7,553 nucleotides of DNA from Candidatus Aenigmatarchaeota archaeon. GTDB lineage: Archaea; Aenigmatarchaeota; Aenigmatarchaeia; QMZS01. The position numbers and the translations under genes are program-made. Positions 5,097 to 7,553 of the stretch are shown here, piece after piece; position 1 is the stretch's first letter; every line of letters begins with the position of its first letter. The notes beneath the pieces were generated by a model. That model was not told the DNA's origin, made no database searches, and worked only from the letters and a program-made list of their open reading frames with translations. The DNA is taken from assembly GCA_016932615.1 (NCBI GenBank), contig JAFGCN010000013.1, positions 1-7,553 of the forward strand, in the 5' to 3' direction.

Positions 5097-7553
5097 CTTC
5101 AGCTTTTCAAGATTAAGCTTGAACAGTTTTATCTCAGAGTTGGAATAGACCTTTTCGAAATATTCGAATCCCTCGCCCTCAAAGAAAAACATCCTCGTAA
5201 ACATCGAGTTCTCCGTCTGGGCAGGCATATAGATTACAAGCCGGAATGTTGGGTCGACCCAAAGAACGCCTGGAACCGGCGCGTCAGGGTAATCCAGCCG
5301 GACTGCAGTTCCGTTGTCATAGAAGATAAGCGCCTTTATACCAAGCCACATCCCATTCTGAAGAAGAAGCGGCTCGACCTTCTGCATTCCGTCTTTTACG
5401 GTGATTTTCAGGTAAAACGGGCCATATTCAAGGGCGGTTCCGTTCTCAAGCATAAGCTGCTTTTGTCCTGTAAGCCCGGACATTGAATACGGGTAAGCTG
5501 TTCCCTGGCCCTTAACAGGGTCCCAGTTGGAAAAGTAAGTCCACCAAGTCGATTTTCCAATCAGGTCGTTTGAGGCAAGGAAGTAGATTTCGGTGCAGTC
5601 TCCAAGGTACGACTCCAAAACTTTTGCCGCCTTTACCTCGTCAGAGGTATAAAGTGCGCCTGCCATGTCCTGCATCCTTGAAGTCACGCAGTACTGCTTT
5701 GGCGCGTCAGGAGTCCCGATAAGAGAGCAGTAGACACTGCTGTGGGTTCCATACGTGTCGCACCAGTCGCTAAGCCCCTCCTCGTCTATAAGGTAGCCCT
5801 GCCGATCCTTCATGCAGTCAAGCCCGTTCAAATCTTCAATCGAAGTAACCCTTTGGTTGTTCTGCGTTCCGCCATCGTAAACAGTCGTCCTTTCCGAAAG
5901 GGAAGCTATGAGGTAGCCAGGGTCCCAGTAAGTCGCAACTACCGAGCATTCAGCGGAATTGTTCTTGAGCCAAGACATCGAGGTAACCCACCCCGAAGTG
6001 GCGCCCGAGCCAAATGAGTTTGCAGACATTTCGTCTGCCTTGTAGATTGAAGTGTAATTGGCGTCGTTTCCAAGCACGAGCGCGTAAAGAAGGAAAACTG
6101 AAAACAAGGCGGCGATAATCCAGGACGCTTTTTTCAATAGGGCTTTATTGTCCCCGTAGTTTTCCAGCCGGAATATCGCGTCAAAAATAATCGCCACTGC
6201 AAGCCCTGCGCAGATTGCCATAGGAAGCGCCAGAAGCTGGGTGAACCTGACAGCCCATAAGCTCCCGTAAAGAGTCGGGGCAATCCAGATAAACATGAAA
6301 AAGAAGGTTTCGGGGTAGATGGATTTTTTCCCCAAGTTCTGGAAAAACAGGAACATCAAAAATATCAGGCCAAGAAGCCCGAACCCGAAAATCACAGGGT
6401 GGACCCTTCCTACAACCTCGCTGAATGACGCGCTCATCTCCTCGGAAATGGAAATCCACACGTTAGGGAAGATTCCCCCTTCGGCTTTTGCGGTCTGGAA
6501 GAAGCTTGTAACGCCGATAACCTGCTGAATCGGGTCTGGAGCTGAAAGGTTTGATAGCACATAAGGCATCGGATAGTAAGTTGCCAAAAAAGCAAGGAAC
6601 ATCAGGGCATAGATAAGCACATGGCTCTTGAAGAAGCCCATGCTGTTTTTAACTTTATTCTTAATGTCTGACCCTTCTGCCAGGAAAACATTGTAAACCC
6701 ACTGGAAACCAAAAAGCCCGGCAAAAAGCCAAGGCATATACGAGAAGCCCGACCAGACAAGGGCAAAAAGCGCCATCGAAACGCCGGCAAGAATCGCAAG
6801 GATTATTGGAGCGGGCTTTTTCCAGTTCTTTGTGTCGACGCGGTTATAAGCCGCCAGAAAGAGCGCCACGACAAGCATCGAGAAGAATACGACAAAGCAG
6901 TCCGTGTCAAGGTATCCTGCCATCGAACGGAATAGGAAAGATGGCGTAAAGCCCACGAAAAAAGCGGCAAAAATCCCCGCCTTGTTGGAATGAAGCTCTT
7001 TTCCTATCCAGAACGCCGGGAAAACTGCCAGCGCCGCAAAGAAAGGTGACACCCAGAAAAGGAACCGGTAAAAGTCAACCCCGTTTACGGCATGGACAAT
7101 ATTGTATGACCATGCGACGAAATAGGGGAAAAGCCCAAAGGTGAGCGGCTCGTATTCAGGGTGCAGCCGGAGCTGGTCATACTCCGGGATATTCCCATCC
7201 ACGATGTACTGCGCAAGCCGGGACCAGTAAAACGGGTCGTCCGCTCCAAGAAGGTACTGCTCATCAGCGGTAGCCATCCTGACCGAAAATGCGCCCCAGA
7301 ATATTAAAATAACTGCCAGAAGGGAGAAGGCAAGGGAAATCTTTTTCATGTGCCCTTCATTTGACCTTATCGCCTCGATAAATGGCTTTTTTGGCGTTTT
7401 GGCCACGTGCGGCTTTTCAGCTGCAGGGGTTTCCTCTGGCGCCTTCTCTTCCGCGGCCGCTTTTTCTGCTCTCGAATCGCTTTTTGCTTTCAAGGCTTTT
7501 GCCTGTTTATCAGAAACTGCAGTAGCCTTTGATTTCTTCGAGCGTTTTTCCAT
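5073..7553 (-). CDS. aglB: Oligosaccharyltransferase AglB (STT3 family)
   Basis: AglB transfers an oligosaccharide from a dolichol carrier to Asn in N-x-S/T sequons on the outer face of the membrane. The 826-residue product starts with a Lys/Ala/Glu-rich cytoplasmic tail of about 70 residues, then a first membrane helix (72-92) and the acceptor-side acidic motif GADDPFYWSR (103-112). A second acidic motif, GYLDTDCF (213-220), follows, and about a dozen hydrophobic segments extend to about 495. SISE (368-371) matches the SVSE/TIxE external-loop motif, and VRF (435-437) precedes the last helices. The C-terminal soluble domain contains TYWDPGY (541-547) in place of the canonical WWDYG sequon-recognition motif. 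The ATG is the final codon of the window, so a longer N-terminus cannot be excluded. It converges with the JAMM gene. Its last codons plus stop are repeated four times just downstream. Confidence 0.93.
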   Translation of the reverse strand: MEKRSKKSKATAVSDKQAKALKAKSDSRAEKAAAEEKAPEETPAAEKPHVAKTPKKPFIEAIRSNEGHMKKISLAFSLLAVILIFWGAFSVRMATADEQYLLGADDPFYWSRLAQYIVDGNIPEYDQLRLHPEYEPLTFGLFPYFVAWSYNIVHAVNGVDFYRFLFWVSPFFAALAVFPAFWIGKELHSNKAGIFAAFFVGFTPSFLFRSMAGYLDTDCFVVFFSMLVVALFLAAYNRVDTKNWKKPAPIILAILAGVSMALFALVWSGFSYMPWLFAGLFGFQWVYNVFLAEGSDIKNKVKNSMGFFKSHVLIYALMFLAFLATYYPMPYVLSNLSAPDPIQQVIGVTSFFQTAKAEGGIFPNVWISISEEMSASFSEVVGRVHPVIFGFGLLGLIFLMFLFFQNLGKKSIYPETFFFMFIWIAPTLYGSLWAVRFTQLLALPMAICAGLAVAIIFDAIFRLENYGDNKALLKKASWIIAALFSVFLLYALVLGNDANYTSIYKADEMSANSFGSGATSGWVTSMSWLKNNSAECSVVATYWDPGYLIASLSERTTVYDGGTQNNQRVTSIEDLNGLDCMKDRQGYLIDEEGLSDWCDTYGTHSSVYCSLIGTPDAPKQYCVTSRMQDMAGALYTSDEVKAAKVLESYLGDCTEIYFLASNDLIGKSTWWTYFSNWDPVKGQGTAYPYSMSGLTGQKQLMLENGTALEYGPFYLKITVKDGMQKVEPLLLQNGMWLGIKALIFYDNGTAVRLDYPDAPVPGVLWVDPTFRLVIYMPAQTENSMFTRMFFFEGEGFEYFEKVYSNSEIKLFKLNLEKLKEDYPEVK

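Noticed and set aside
5061-5486. 141-residue plus-strand ORF opposite aglB
   Set aside because: It is a shadow of the aglB coding sequence, with no recognisable domain and no start signals.

Overview
The window looks archaeal. It carries a complete AglB/STT3-type oligosaccharyltransferase on the minus strand and a stand-alone alpha subunit of an ADP(NDP)-forming acyl-CoA synthetase on the plus strand. Most starts lack a convincing Shine-Dalgarno sequence and sit a short distance after an AT-rich, TATA-like stretch, as in leaderless archaeal genes. The lineage cannot be fixed from sequence alone; an uncultivated DPANN-type or other poorly sampled archaeon is a guess.

Layout. At 2-745 (+) is the 3' part, or nearly all, of a small membrane protein with a HEYTH zinc-protease-like motif. 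At 782-2059 (+) is the acyl-CoA synthetase alpha subunit. Three unrelated genes follow on the same strand: a TIM-barrel amidohydrolase-like protein (2107-3060), an unrecognised protein with a broken HExxH-like motif (3131-4183) and a JAMM/JAB metalloprotease-like protein (4273-4932). The convergent aglB gene fills 5073-7553 (-) and its ATG is the last codon of the window.

The most striking content is between the genes. The last ~11 codons plus stop of the acyl-CoA synthetase gene (ending AVDCLGLLR-stop) recur at 3061-3093 and 4217-4249, each time between two downstream genes, in the same orientation and still ending in an in-frame stop. Between the first two copies every difference from the Ala codon onward is synonymous. 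Independently, the last codons plus stop of aglB (PEVK-stop) recur four more times as 29-30 nt tandem units at 4956-5067, each keeping S-P-E-[V/A]-[K/R]-stop even though the codons and the stop codon type vary. Both convergent genes therefore have multiplied 3' ends, and the ground between them holds accessory genes.

My interpretation (inference) is an insertion hotspot. Compact single-gene cassettes appear to have inserted repeatedly at the 3' end of a protein-coding gene, each bringing a replacement 3' end that restores the reading frame and pushing the older end downstream. No recombinase, transposase, tRNA or inverted terminal repeat is visible here, so the machinery, if this is right, is elsewhere. 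The cargo genes share no obvious pathway with their neighbours, though all three resemble or derive from metal-dependent hydrolase folds.
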